Shown: positions 21,446 to 31,749 of the stretch, piece by piece
How the letters are laid out: every line of letters begins with the position of its first letter
Position numbering within the stretch: the first letter of the stretch is position 1
Source: Ceratotherium simum simum
Taxonomy: Eukaryota; Chordata; Mammalia; Perissodactyla; Rhinocerotidae
Assembly (NCBI RefSeq): GCF_000283155.1
Contig: NW_004454266.1
Coordinates: 1,144,014-1,208,013 of the forward strand
Length of the DNA: 64,000 nucleotides
Direction: 5' to 3'
Program-made: the position numbers and the translations under genes
Notes under the pieces: model-generated
Databases searched by the model: none
Told to the model about the DNA's origin: nothing
Seen by the model: only the letters and a program-made list of their open reading frames with translations

Positions 21446-22370
21446 TTTTTACTTATCTGTGGTCTGTAATCTTATATTAGAAAATTAACTTTTTTACCAC
21501 TCAGCTATTGCTAGTGAAACTCAATTTATAAGTTGATTGCAATGTTGGGACAGATATTGAACAGTAGGCGTACTGAACCCTAAGTGTATATATTCTTGAG
21601 CTTTTGTTAGTCCTGTGCAAGAGACATTGATCATACTCTTTTTAGATATTTTCTTCTTATTGATACTGTCCATTCATGAATCCTCCAACCAAAAGACATT
21701 GCCCCTCTTTCATGCAATAAATGTTTGATGGATATCATCTCTTTATACTTTCCTTCCTTCTTTATATTACTCCCTATACATTGAGGAACGTAAAAGACTT
21801 TTTCCTCATGCTCCTCATATATGTTTATTATACTTCTTATTATTTAAGTCATGCTTTTGGCTTTTCTTTCCTCACTATGTTCTTTTTAATAGAGCATCAT
21901 CACCAATAGGCTAAGCTCACATTATGCTGATTTTGACAGAGCTATATGAATCATGATGAAACGATATTTTATCCCCACATCTCTTGGCAATTAGTTTTAG
22001 TTTTGTCACATGCTGCATGATTCAATGCCAATTTGTCTTCACATTGTAAAGAATAATCATAGTTTCTCAATTTCAGTTTATATTCCTTACTCTGTGCAAA
22101 AGTTGGAACATCCTAAAGGAATTTTTCCAGAAATAAGTCCACTTGACAGGTTATTATCTATTAGGGTATCTTAAATTTAGGAAATCTTTTTCTAAAAATT
22201 TTAAACACAGAATCAGAGAAGAATGTACAGAAAAGTAACTAAGTTTTTTGGGGGGTAATAAAAAATCTTTGTTGCATGGTAACTAAATTTAGAAAAGGGA
22301 GTAGGAATTACAGATATTAAAAGCAAAGGTACTAAATTACTGCTTTTTATATGTTATTACCATGTAAGGA
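21446..22370. other. 3' flank of copy B and unassigned DNA
   Basis: The first 120 bases are distantly similar to the flank of copy A, marking the end of the duplicated unit. A plausible polyadenylation signal aataaa is at 21716-21721. No other gene or repeat is recognised. The frame at 21721-21909 starts right at that signal and is unlikely to be coding. Confidence 0.4.
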
Positions 22371-22371
22371 A

Positions 22372-22562
22372 AAAATATGAAGATAAGACAAATGGGCAAG
22401 AAGACAAAGTGGTAGAAGAGAGAAAGAAATATAGAAAAGGGAGAGAAAATTTGAAAGATAAGAAAAGAAGCTTAGAGATGCAAATAAAGGAAAATAACAC
22501 AGAATGTAATAATGTAAGAGATTGAAAGACAGATAAAAAAGAAAAGGTTTATAGATGGAGGA
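22372..22562. repeat. Purine-rich low-complexity tract
   Basis: About 190 bases that are mostly A and G (gaagataagacaaatgggca, agagagaaagaaatatagaa and similar), with no unit of fixed length. Confidence 0.7.
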
Positions 22563-22599
22563 GACAAGCTATGTAACATCTTCCGTCCCAGTTCTCTTA

Positions 22600-23335
22600 G
22601 CATATTCTCCTTCTCAGACCTATGAGTGCCTCTCTAGCTTAAGTCTTAATTTTTTTTTCATTTCTGTTCTTTTGCCATAGTGTTCTAATGGAGTGCCTTG
22701 TCTTTATTTCCCTACTGCTCTAATGTACCCTGCACATCACTTTAGTGTTAACTTTCCTTAAATAGTGCTGTGTACAGTCTCCTGTCTTGTGTTCAAAAAG
22801 ACCTCTGCTGGTTTCCATATTCTCCACCTAACTATAATTATTTGTAATCAGTGTATTCAGTGTGCTAAGTACTGCCTATCTTGTAATCTTGTCTACTTTA
22901 GAAACACTAAATAATCCTTCCCCATATAGGGCTTGATTTTTTCTTGACTCCAAGCCATTACTATGGCCATTCTCTTAATTTGGAATTCATATTCCCACAA
23001 TTTTTTCATCAAAATTCTCTCCATTCTTTATAGTCTCATTCAAAATCTACTTTCTCTCCTCATCATTCCAACTAGAAGTGTTTTATCTTCCTTCTTAAGT
23101 TACATGGCACTACCTAAAATTGTGTTCAGGAGAGTTCCTTGACTACTGTATTCAAAATTACATCTTCTCAAGGGCCCAAGTAACTCTCGATAACCCCACT
23201 GTATTTTTCCTTTAATAGCACTTATAGAAATTACTATTATCTGATTTATGTATCTTATTCACCTCTTTATCTTTAGGGCCTAGAACGATTACTGGCTTAT
23301 GGTAGGTGCTAAATAATTATTATTGAAAAAATATA
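22600..23335 (+). repeat. L2 3' region
   Basis: Diverged L2 blocks in order: cctctgctggtttccatatt, ttctccattctttatagtct, attcaaaatctactttctct, and at the 3' end agggcctagaacgattactg followed by taggtgctaaataattatta, the diagnostic L2 terminus. Confidence 0.75.
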
Positions 23336-23837
23336 TGAATGTACCAGGCTACCATGACATTTAACATTCTTTAGTATTTGTGCATGAAAATATTTGCTTT
23401 CTTATTACTTTTTATGCTTCTAGTGAAGACACGTATTGTAAGAAGTGTACGTCTTTGTATTCCCCATATCCCCTAGTGTGATGTTTTATTCACTGCAGGA
23501 TATCATTCTAGGATATTATGTTTGTGGAATAGATGAATGAAGTAGAGAGAGTGGAGAGTGTGATTTAGTTGGTTATAAAGTTTTTTAAGTTTAAGTAAAC
23601 TTCTGTAGTCACAATTGCTCATTACTTGAGCAACTACTAACAATTTTAGTCTTTTTGTGTCAGCATGTATTTCTCATCAAATATTTCAAAAGTGGGAAAC
23701 AGCCAAGGTTCATTCTTTGACTATATGCTCTTCTATCTCAATGTGGTCTATCTCTTTCATTTTCTTTCTTTCTTTCTTTGTTTTTCATTTATCTCAATAA
23801 CACCTTTATTTTTTAGCTTTCCTTTTTATCTATTATT
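23336..23837. other. Unassigned, with a (tttc)n microsatellite at 23760-23781
   Basis: No gene seen. A short tttc repeat is followed by T-rich sequence, possibly connected with the tail of the antisense L1 that follows. Confidence 0.4.
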
Positions 23838-24002
23838 AAAAAATTTTTATTGCAGTAAGAACATTTAACATGAGACCTACCCTCTTAAATGTTTAAGTGC
23901 ACAATACAGTATAGGAAATTATTGTTCAAAAGGTATGACGTTTCAGTTATGCAAAATGATATGAAGATCTGCTATACAACATGGTTCCTATACTTAACAT
24001 TA
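23838..24002 (-). mobile_element. 5'-inverted L1 (twin-priming product)
   Basis: 23838-23912 is an L1 3'UTR in antisense (complement contains atactgtattgtgcacttaa, then gggtaggtctcatgttaaat). 23925-24002 is the adjoining upstream piece of the same 3'UTR, but in sense orientation (gacgtttcagttatgcaaaa, agatctgctatacaacatgg). The inner ends of the two pieces are nearly adjacent in the L1 consensus, the expected outcome of twin priming during insertion. Confidence 0.7.
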
Positions 24003-24690
24003 CTTCTATGCATTAAATATTAACCCTATGCCACTGACTCTCACTTCGTACATGTACAGCTTTTATTTCTATCCTAAATTCAGTCAAGTCTCAGAAGCCC
24101 AAATGTTGTTTTAACCCAAATTCATCATCCTTTTGTCAAAATAAATTTCTGTATTTTTTTAAATCAATGGCACCATAATTGTCACATCCTATTTCTATCT
24201 TATTAGTTTTTTTTTCCCTTCCTGATGTGCTTCCTGTGATTAGTTCAGAGCTCTGAACAAAGATAGCATTTTGTTAAAGCTGTAGCTGTTGACTTTCAAT
24301 ATACTAAAGAAAATAAGTAAAGTAATATTAAAAAGAATAAAAATAAAATACACATAATAAAATCTAGGGAAATGAATTTCAAAACAAACATGCCAGCATA
24401 CAACTAGAGAGGTTCACAGACAATTTGAGTTGTTTCTTCTCATAACACAATTGGAAGGACAGTAAGAACTATGGAGAGTAGGAATGAAGACAGAGGAGAG
24501 CCAATAATAATGATGTTAAACACCTGAGAAACTGGGAGCACCTAAAACATGGAGCTCAGGTGCAGGGACTCACCTCAGTGTTAGGAATGAAGGAGGAACT
24601 GATAAGCGTGCCTGTGGATTTGGAGACTAAAAACTGATGGAGTTCCTGACTGATGGTTTGTTTGACTTTGTAATTTAAGAAAAAGAAAAT
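24003..24690. other. Unassigned
   Basis: No gene or repeat that I recognise. A-rich stretch at 24300-24370. Confidence 0.35.
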
Positions 24691-24699
24691 AATGACAAT

Positions 24700-25392
24700 T
24701 TTTTTACCTGTAATATACCATTATTTTTTAATTGAGATTTAATAGTTAATAAAATACACAAAATGTAAGGGAACATTTGGACAAAATTTGACTAGTATTG
24801 TCTAATGACTCTAATCTAGATATAAATTGCATTCATCACCCCAGAAAATTTCCTCTACATCCTGTTCCAATCAATTCTCCCACTCCCTCCAGAAAAACCA
24901 CTCTTCATGTTTATATCATTCTAAGTTAATTTTGCCTCTTCTAGAGTTTCATGTAAGTAAAATCATACAGTATGTATTTTGTGCTTAGTTTCTTTTGATC
25001 AACATAATGCTTTATGATTCTTCCATGTTTTTGAGCATATCAGTAGTTTGTTCTTTTTTATTGCTGAGTAGTATTCCATTATATATGAATTTACTGTAAT
25101 TTATCCTTTCAACAGTTGATAGACATTTGGGCCATTTATAGTTTTGGGCTATACAAATAAAGCTTTTATGGAAATTATTATACAAGTCCTTTCACAGATA
25201 TATCTGTTCATTTTTCTTGGATAAATAGCTAGAGATGGAATAGTTGAGTCATAGGATAAGTATATATATAACTCTGTTAGAAACAGGGAATAAATATACC
25301 AAACTAGTTATTATATTTTATTCTCCCACTAGCAGTATATGAGTTCCATGTTGTTCCATGTCCTTGCAAACACACTTGATATTATCAATTAT
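24700..25392 (-). repeat. Antisense L1, 3' end segment
   Basis: Complement of an L1 3' region: the plus strand shows attgctgagtagtattccat, caacagttgatagacatttg, gagatggaatagttgagtca and tccttgcaaacacacttgat, all well-known antisense words of the ORF2 C-terminus. It is interrupted at 25392 and resumes at about 27228. Confidence 0.85.
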
Positions 25393-25984
25393 TTTTAAAG
25401 CAACAGATGGGATTTATTGGCTTATGTATCTGAGAAGTCCAGAAGAGGTGGAATTCAAGCATGGTTCCATCAGGGCTCTGACCATTTGTTTGTGATTCTC
25501 TTGGATCTGGTCCCATCCATGGGGCTTCATCCTCACTTTATATTCCAGGAGCATCCAAGGTTACAGGCCTCCTTCTTTTTCTAGGGGTAAAGTTAGATCC
25601 CTCCCCCTCTTCCATTTCTAAAGCACTGTAAGAAAGGTCTTGAGCTTTGTCTGAGTTGGTCTTGCTTGAGCCAATTCTACCTCTCAGAGTGTCTGATTCT
25701 AAATGGCTGTTTAAGGAAACAAAGGAGACTGAGTTGGTGAGCACCTGTAAGTGTCATTTGGGCCCCAGGGCTCACTGGAGTCAGGAGGAGTTGCTGCCAA
25801 ATTGTTGGAGGAGGTAATTGTGAGTACGGTACCACCAGTTGGCCCATCAACCAGACCCAGGCAATCAGAGGCTCCTCACTCCCTACCCTGTCCTTGGAAC
25901 GTACATTCTGCCCACTGTTCCCAGAGTGGGAACCGTTTTCAAGGGCACAGTCTTGAGAGCAATGTGCTGTTGAGACCATCTGGA

Positions 25985-26245
25985 TGGTATATGTGACTGA
26001 AGCCAGTTAAGGCCTGTATGTAAACTTTTACAATTCTAGCAGGCGAGTACTCATTTTGTGGCCACCCAAGACAAGCCTCGTAAGTAAGTTCCCTTGCTTA
26101 TTTAAAACTGCCACTTCCCAATCTGGGGTAGTCTGTCGCTGTCTTTCGTCTCTCCTTGCCCTTTGTGCACAGGAGCCAGTTTCAAATTTCACCCAGGCAA
26201 CTCCTGAGTTTGTGGATGAACCCAAGTGGTCTCTGCTCTGACTTG
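25985..26245 (+). mobile_element. Possible ERV1-like LTR 3' part
   Basis: ttgcttatttaaaactgcca followed by gtctgtcgctgtctttcgtc and ccctttgtgcacaggagcca has the composition of an LTR R/U5 region, with a tatttaaa box. No terminal duplication was found, so class and limits are guesses. Confidence 0.35.
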
Positions 26246-26689
26246 CCAGTGTCTGATTTTACCAAATAATACAATCATCTAGGCAGCAGGACAGTGAAGC
26301 TGAGACACCCAGGCCTGAGCCCTTCAGACTTCAATATCATATGTGGGTCTGTTTGAAGACCTATGAGGGGCCCAGGATTGAGATTTTGGAGGCTCCACTG
26401 TACATGTTGGCAAACACATTGTAATGTGGCTACATCCCACATTCAATATAAGCAAAAATTAAAGAAGAGTTGTGCTCAATTGCAGTTGAGTAGGTGATAG
26501 TGTTATAGTTTGTAAACATTTACTTTTATTGATTTTTCTGTTTACTTTTTCATTTTAGGAGGGAATATATTTTCTTGGGCTCTTCCAAAGCTCATAGTCA
26601 ATAGACCTGGGCCTGTTGACCCTAATGGAGTAACCAGCCTGCTTAAGTCCAGTGATGGTGATTAGTGGGTGTGCCCCTGAAAGAATACT

Positions 26690-26812
26690 AGGCCTGAAGC
26701 CAGACCTGTGGAAGCTAGTCCCAGTTCTGCCGTTAACTAGTTGAGTGACCTTGGCAAGGTACCAACCTCTCTGGGCCTTCATGTGGTTATTCATCAGTTG
26801 GAGACAAGGTTA
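26690..26812 (+). repeat. MIR
   Basis: cagttctgccgttaactagt, tgagtgaccttggcaaggta, caacctctctgggccttcat in MIR order, among the best preserved MIRs in the window. Confidence 0.88.
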
Positions 26813-27227
26813 CCTGCATTTCTTTCTTATGTACTTCCCTGAAGGAGCATTCCTTCCAGTTGATAAGAGCAGAGAGGATTAACTGCATCTTGCTGTAGAA
26901 CCAAGTAAATTCAATTCCTTTAGGGTCCATTCAATATGCAGCTGTTGACTGCCTACTTAAAACCAAGCTCTCAACCAAATTCTGAAAATGTGGAGCTTGC
27001 TCAGCCGGAGCTCAGCATTCACACTGGTCTGGTCAGACAGACTTGGAATCAGCAGAGATGTGCGGTAAGGGCACAGTGGGATTCAAGCGAGTGGACTGAG
27101 AACCTGAGAGAGCTATGGAAGACGCAAACAATGGAAGTGCCTTTTCCTTGCAAAGAAAAGTAAAATACCCAAACCAAGTCAATTCAACAATGATCTGAGG
27201 AGAAGCCTGAGAGGTACAGAGGTGCAA

Positions 27228-27890
27228 GTCAATTTTTTAATTTAAGCAGTTTTGGTGGGTATATCCTATGATAGTTTTAATTTATATTTCTAAGGTGACT
27301 GATGATGTTGAGCATCTTTTATGGACTAACTGGCCATTTACATTTCTTCTTTCGTGAAATGTCTTTTCAAGTTTTTCCTTTCTTAATTAGGTCATTTTTC
27401 TTTTTAGTATTACCATTTACAAATCTAAAAATATATTTTGGATATAAGTTTGCCACATTATGTATTTTATTTTTTCCTAGTCTGTAGCACTCCTTTGCAT
27501 TTTCTTTATAGTGTCTTTTAAAAGGCAAAAATGTTTGCTTTTGATGAATTCCAATTAATCATTATATTTTTTCTTTAACTGTTAGCTTTTGGTTTTCATG
27601 CCCTAAGAAAACTTTGCCTACTGTAGAGTCACAAAGGTACTTTTCTACAGCTTTTATATTTAGGTCTGTTATCCAGCTCATATAAATTTTTGATATAATG
27701 TAAAAGTTCATTTTTTTTTTTCTGAAAAAATACTCACATTGTGTGGTGTTACTATGGCACAGTTTGTTGAAAAGACTATCCTTTGTGCTTTGAATTATCT
27801 TGACACCTTGGTAAAAATTAATTAACCAAACATGTTTTGTTCTATCTGGAAGTTTTATGTTGTTCTATTTAAGTCTAATCAGCCAAAAAC
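27228..27890 (-). repeat. Antisense L1, second segment
   Basis: Continues the L1 from 25392: ggtgggtatatcctatgata, tgactgatgatgttgagcat, ctaactggccatttacattt, tagcactcctttgcattttc, gttttcatgccctaagaaaa and ttatccagctcatataaatt-type words, all antisense ORF2. The sense-strand frame at 27302-27487 is a shadow. Confidence 0.85.
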
Positions 27891-28365
27891 CACCAGAAGT
27901 AACCTGTAGTTTGAAAAAATCAGATGCTGATTTGTAGTGAGAGAGGGCATTCCAGAGCAAGTGGTATATGTCACACTTGACACAGAAAGGAAAGAAGCAT
28001 CATTTGTAAGGTTTGGCTTCCAGCTGAAGAATTCTGAGGAGGATCTAAGGGACGCAGGGGTCAGTTCTGGGTTGGTTGCCATTCTTGAGGAGGGATTAGG
28101 AGAAGCAGGAAATAACTAGCAATTAGGTGCTATTGTGAGGCAAGGCCTGTTTAGCAATTAGGTATCCCTAGTAATAGATGGGTGTATAAATCTAGTCTAG
28201 GGGTGTTATTGATAACAAAGCAGCAGTCACTCAAAGTGCTACTGTGTGCCCTTGTTAACTTTGTAGCTGCTTTATGTGTCTGTCCTTCCAGCATGAATAA
28301 TGGCAGGGATGATTTTTGCTTTACTGGTTCAGGCTGATTTTCACTCTTTCCGTCCCAGACAAGTG
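27891..28365. other. Unassigned segment between L1 pieces
   Basis: Not L1-like. Small complementary frames exist on both strands (27879-28119) without any domain. Probably another insertion into the antisense L1. Confidence 0.35.
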
Positions 28366-28626
28366 TTTACTTTTTTCCTCCCACAATCTATTCATCTACT
28401 AACACCACACTGTCAGGCTTGCTGTAGTTCTATAGTAAGTCTTGAAATAAAGTCATTTAAATATTCAATTTTGTTCTTTTTCAAAAATGTTTTGGTTATT
28501 CTAAGTACCTTTGCATTTACAAACGAATTTTAGAATCAACTTGTCAATTTCTACTGGAAACACTGCTGAGATTTTTATAAGGATGGTATTCAAAGTATAG
28601 ATCAATTTGGGGAGAGTTTATGAAGA
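28366..28626 (-). repeat. Antisense L1, third segment
   Basis: gtcaggcttgctgtagttct, aaaatgttttggttattcta, cctttgcatttacaaacgaa, gtcaatttctactggaaaca and tatagatcaatttggggaga are antisense L1 ORF2 words in collinear order with the preceding segments. Confidence 0.85.
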
Positions 28627-28861
28627 TCAGTGTTTCCCAATCTTTTAAAATTATCATCCCTCAAGGAGGCTTTTTTATATATATTTTTTGAATCATTCCA
28701 CTCTCACAAAATTTTAATTCCTCAGATATACTATATATATGTTTACAGACTGTGGCCTTTGGAGGGACATGAATCACTGCGATATCTAAGATTTTTTTGT
28801 ACCCCAAGAACCGATTTTCAACCCCTTGGAAACAACATCATTCCAGTTGAGAATACATAAT
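28627..28861. mobile_element. hAT-like DNA transposon remnant inside the L1
   Basis: Starts cagtgtttcccaatctttta and ends accccttggaaacaacatca, with gactgtggcctttggaggga in between. This suggests imperfect terminal inverted repeats and the wording of a MER-type hAT element. The L1 resumes directly after it. Confidence 0.5.
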
Positions 28862-28945
28862 GTAGATTAACATGGTATATCTCTCCAGTTATTTGTGCCT
28901 TTTAAATTTCTCTCCGCAAAGCTTTTGCAGCGTTCTTCAGATCTG
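28862..28945 (-). repeat. Antisense L1, fourth segment
   Basis: attaacatggtatatctctc then cagttatttgtgccttttaa is the next antisense ORF2 block after the 28366-28626 segment, so it belongs to the same original L1. Confidence 0.75.
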
Positions 28946-29404
28946 CCCCACTGCCTGTCCCATTCAGTAGCCAGTGCGGGACCCGAGAGCTTAGTTCTCA
29001 AAGTTTCTCCTATGCTATTTAGTATCAGATCCACACATGTGAAACTTATCTCTCTTTTATCTTCCTGGTAATATCTGGTTCTGTGGAGTCCCTTTGTGGT
29101 CCTCTGGCTAGAAAACTAGTGTGCCAATTACCCTGTTCTGTCATACACATTCTCAATTGCACTCAGTCTGAGGAGAAGCAGCAGACAGAAAAAGAGAGAA
29201 AAAAAAATCAGTGGGGTTGGTTGTACTCTCATGGAAGCGCAGCTCCACAGAATGGAGAGGCAGCTTCCCCTCCGTCAGAGATTTGAACTGCGTGGAAACA
29301 CTTCTGTTCCCACTGCTACCACTGTCACTGATGCCACAGAATGGGCTAGGCGTGAAAAAAAATAAAACAGAGAAAGGAGAAAAAATAATAGGATTTGGTC
29401 TGTA
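28946..29404. other. Unassigned
   Basis: No gene or repeat recognised. Two short frames (29083-29405) read low-similarity sequence. Confidence 0.35.
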
Positions 29405-29608
29405 ACATCAGCTCTTAATGTGGGTCTTCAGCCAGACAGCCTTAAGACTTGAAGTGCAGCATCAGCTCTCCCTGGGTCTCTAGCCTGCTAGCCCACCCCA
29501 CAAGTTTTAAATTTGCCAGCCTCCATAATCACAATTCCCTAAATAAATCTTTCTCTACATACACATCCTATAGGTTTTGTTCTCTAGAGAATCTGGACTA
29601 ATACAGAT
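29405..29608 (+). mobile_element. MLT2-type LTR, 3' part
   Basis: aacatcagctcttaatgtgg, tctagcctgctagcccaccc, gccagcctccataatcacaa and the terminal ctctagagaatctggactaa plus taca are MLT2 3' landmarks. The following gattttggta resembles the start of ERVL internal sequence, so a little of the provirus may continue past 29608. The 5' half of the LTR is missing. Confidence 0.72.
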
Positions 29609-29998
29609 TTTGGTATTCCTCATTCTAAGCATTAGGAATTCCTTTTCATGCTCCTTGAGCCAGAGACAGAGGGCTTCTTCTAGTGCCCTCTCTGACTGTG
29701 ATATGGTTTTAACTGAGTTACTTCTGTGTTTCTGATTGTGATAAGCCCAGGCTGAGAGATTCTGGAGGGAAAAAATGGTAAACACTGCCAATTTGGTGGT
29801 TCTTTGAATTCTAGTACTCTCCATTAATCCACCTGCTAATATTTACTTTTCAGAGTGTTCCAATAGCTTCTCCTTGCATTCTGTTCAGGTTTTTTTGCTG
29901 CACTTATTGGGAGAGATAGAGTGAGTGTATTTATGGTATCATACTGGCAACTAGAACTTATATTTTGAAATTTGGTTAAATTAAGTGAAACAAAATAA
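29609..29998. other. Unassigned, possibly ERVL internal remnant
   Basis: Directly 3' of the LTR. The antisense frame at 29555-29824 overlaps the LTR and is not a gene. No retroviral domain is recognised. Confidence 0.3.
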
Positions 29999-30552
29999 CC
30001 TAGGGGAAGAAAAACTATTCTTCTACCCTCTAGGTTCTTCTGGCTAGTCTAAGAATTAGATTGATGTGAGACAGAATAACAGGAGAAAATCAAACAAGGT
30101 TTATTTACATGTATACATGGGAGAAACCCAGGAAAACTGAGTAACTGTCCAAAATAACCAAAGCCACCACCTTAAATACCATCTTCAGCAAAGGACAAAA
30201 AAGGACGTTGGGGGTAGTGGTTTGGGACTTCAAAGGGGAGGAAGGCAATTCATACGGAAATAGAAAAGCAAATATTTGGTAAACAAATGTTTGCCATACC
30301 TTGCAAAAGCAATGGGACATGGGGAGGACTTTGATTAAATGGGCCTTGCTAGGTTCCTCTCTGTCTACCACACCTAGTTTTTATTATACTATAGTTATCT
30401 ATTGCCATAGCTCCTTCCTAGAACAGGACTTCTATTTTAAATTCTTTTAGGCATGTAGGGGGAAGGGCAAAGTTTCTTTCTGAGTCTTGTGTTGTTAAAA
30501 ATAATCAAGCCAAAGAGACACATTTTGGGGTGGCAAATTCTGATCGCCCACA
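29999..30552 (-). mobile_element. ERV1-like solo LTR, antisense
   Basis: Read on the - strand it starts tgtgggcgatca at 30552 and ends near 29999 with cttcccctagg-type sequence. These mirror the TGTGGGAGATCA start and CTTCCCCCACA end of the sense LTR at 31750-32411. The antisense of ctcccatgtatacatgt is shared with that LTR as well. Flanks ataa and atag could be a worn 4-base target duplication. The antisense frame 30105-30371 is not a gene. Confidence 0.7.
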
Positions 30553-30659
30553 ATAGTCAGTGCTTATTTCTTCCAGATGCAGTTTTCTATCTTGCTTTCT
30601 ACCCTGTCAGTATTGGAAAGAACTGACTATAACAGCAATTGTAGGTAGGTGTAGAAATA

Positions 30660-30717
30660 GCTGGGAAGTGGTAGAAGCACCACCAGACTTGCAATCAGAA
30701 ACCTGAGTTTGAAGTTG
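30660..30717 (+). repeat. MIR, left part (split by an LTR)
   Basis: cttgcaatcagaaacctgag followed by tttgaagttg is the MIR segment that precedes the core. It continues after the LTR at 31245. Confidence 0.7.
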
Positions 30718-31244
30718 TGTCACGGCACAGGTCAGACGGGTGCAGTGAGGTTCCAGGTTCTTGGTCCACAGACACAAAATTTGAGAGCAGACACATAGTG
30801 GAAGTTGTAACAGAGGAGGATTTATTAGCAAAGTGAAAGTACACCCCAAGGGGAGGGGCGGGCAGGCTTGAGGGGAGCAACTGCACTAAAGTCGTGGTGG
30901 TCGCTGGCTAAGGAACGTTGGTCCCTGGGAAGGGGAGGGTCTTGGAACGTATGCCAATCAGGGCATTGTCTCCACCCCCACGTCAGGAGAGGGAGATTTT
31001 TTGCTTACATAGGCAGAGCTGAAACGGTCATGGCTATGATGCCCCCGCGAGGTGGGGGGTGTGGGGGAGTCAAAACCGCAATGCGAATGAGGGTATAATG
31101 AGGCTTGGGGCTACGCTCGGTCAAGGTTCAGGGAAATGCTGCAGTCCGAAGACTGCTGCCGGGTAATTAGGTTGCTACACCTGGTGGAGGGACCTTGCGC
31201 CCAGCTCATATCTAGCTTCCTGCCTATCTCAATCGGACATTACT
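30718..31244 (-). mobile_element. CpG-rich ERV1-like solo LTR, antisense
   Basis: On the - strand it has a U3 with several CpGs, a gctaataaatcct polyadenylation region (complement at 30815-30827) and a 3' end gtgccgtgaca at 30718. The 4-base word gttg flanks it (30714-30717 and 31245-31248). Removing the LTR and one gttg rejoins a MIR, which fixes both borders. The outermost 5' base pair appears mutated. It retains many CpGs, so it is probably younger than neighbouring LTRs. Small frames at 30607-31098 are LTR noise. Confidence 0.85.
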
Positions 31245-31385
31245 GTTGAATACCAGTGCAATCTTAGTTAAGTCCATTATGGTTTCCTTAATTTCAATTT
31301 TCTTTTCTGTAAAATGAACATGATTTCTAAAAACATAAATGCAAAAGTAATTCTTAAAATAAGTAACTGTAAAAAACAAGACATT
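31245..31385 (+). repeat. MIR, right part
   Basis: gttgaataccagtgcaatct, taagtccattatggtttcct and cttttctgtaaaatgaacat continue the MIR begun at 30660. Confidence 0.72.
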
Positions 31386-31399
31386 GTTATTTGGGCGGT

Positions 31400-31655
31400 A
31401 GAATGACGAGACCTAACATTTTTTGCGTGCTTACTATGTGTGACACTATTTAATATGATTAGTATATATTAACATATTTGATATTCACAACAGCCACATG
31501 AGAGAGGTTCTATTACTATTTTTTTTTTTTTACAGATAAACAATTGAGCCACAAAATTGCTAACCAGCTTTCCTAAGGTCACATATCTAACAATTGGTGG
31601 GCCTTTGTTCGTACTCAGTACTCAAACTATCTGATTCTAAGAACTGTATTCTTAA
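31400..31655 (+). repeat. MIR
   Basis: gtgcttactatgtgtgacac, attcacaacagccacatgag, acagataaacaattgagcca, cctaaggtcacatatctaac in MIR order, interrupted by a T run at 31520-31531. Confidence 0.85.
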
Positions 31656-31749
31656 CTGATGTATATACTACATTGAGAATTAGCAGCATGATTTATTGCT
31701 TTCATGGAAGAGTTAAAAAGAATGAGGGATTGAATCAGTCTATTTGGAG

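Larger units (their letters stand above)
25393..27227. other. 1.8-kb segment interrupting the antisense L1; mixed content
   Basis: GC-richer than its surroundings. It contains an antisense dispersed repeat-like start (gatttattggcttatgtatc at 25410), an LTR-like block at about 25985-26245, and a MIR at 26690-26810. Short open frames on both strands (25538-26241, 26555-27227) have no recognisable domains and are contradicted by the MIR. It is flanked by similar A/T-rich words (tcaattatttttaaagca at 25385 and tcaattttttaatttaagca at 27229). Its origin is not resolved. Confidence 0.45.
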
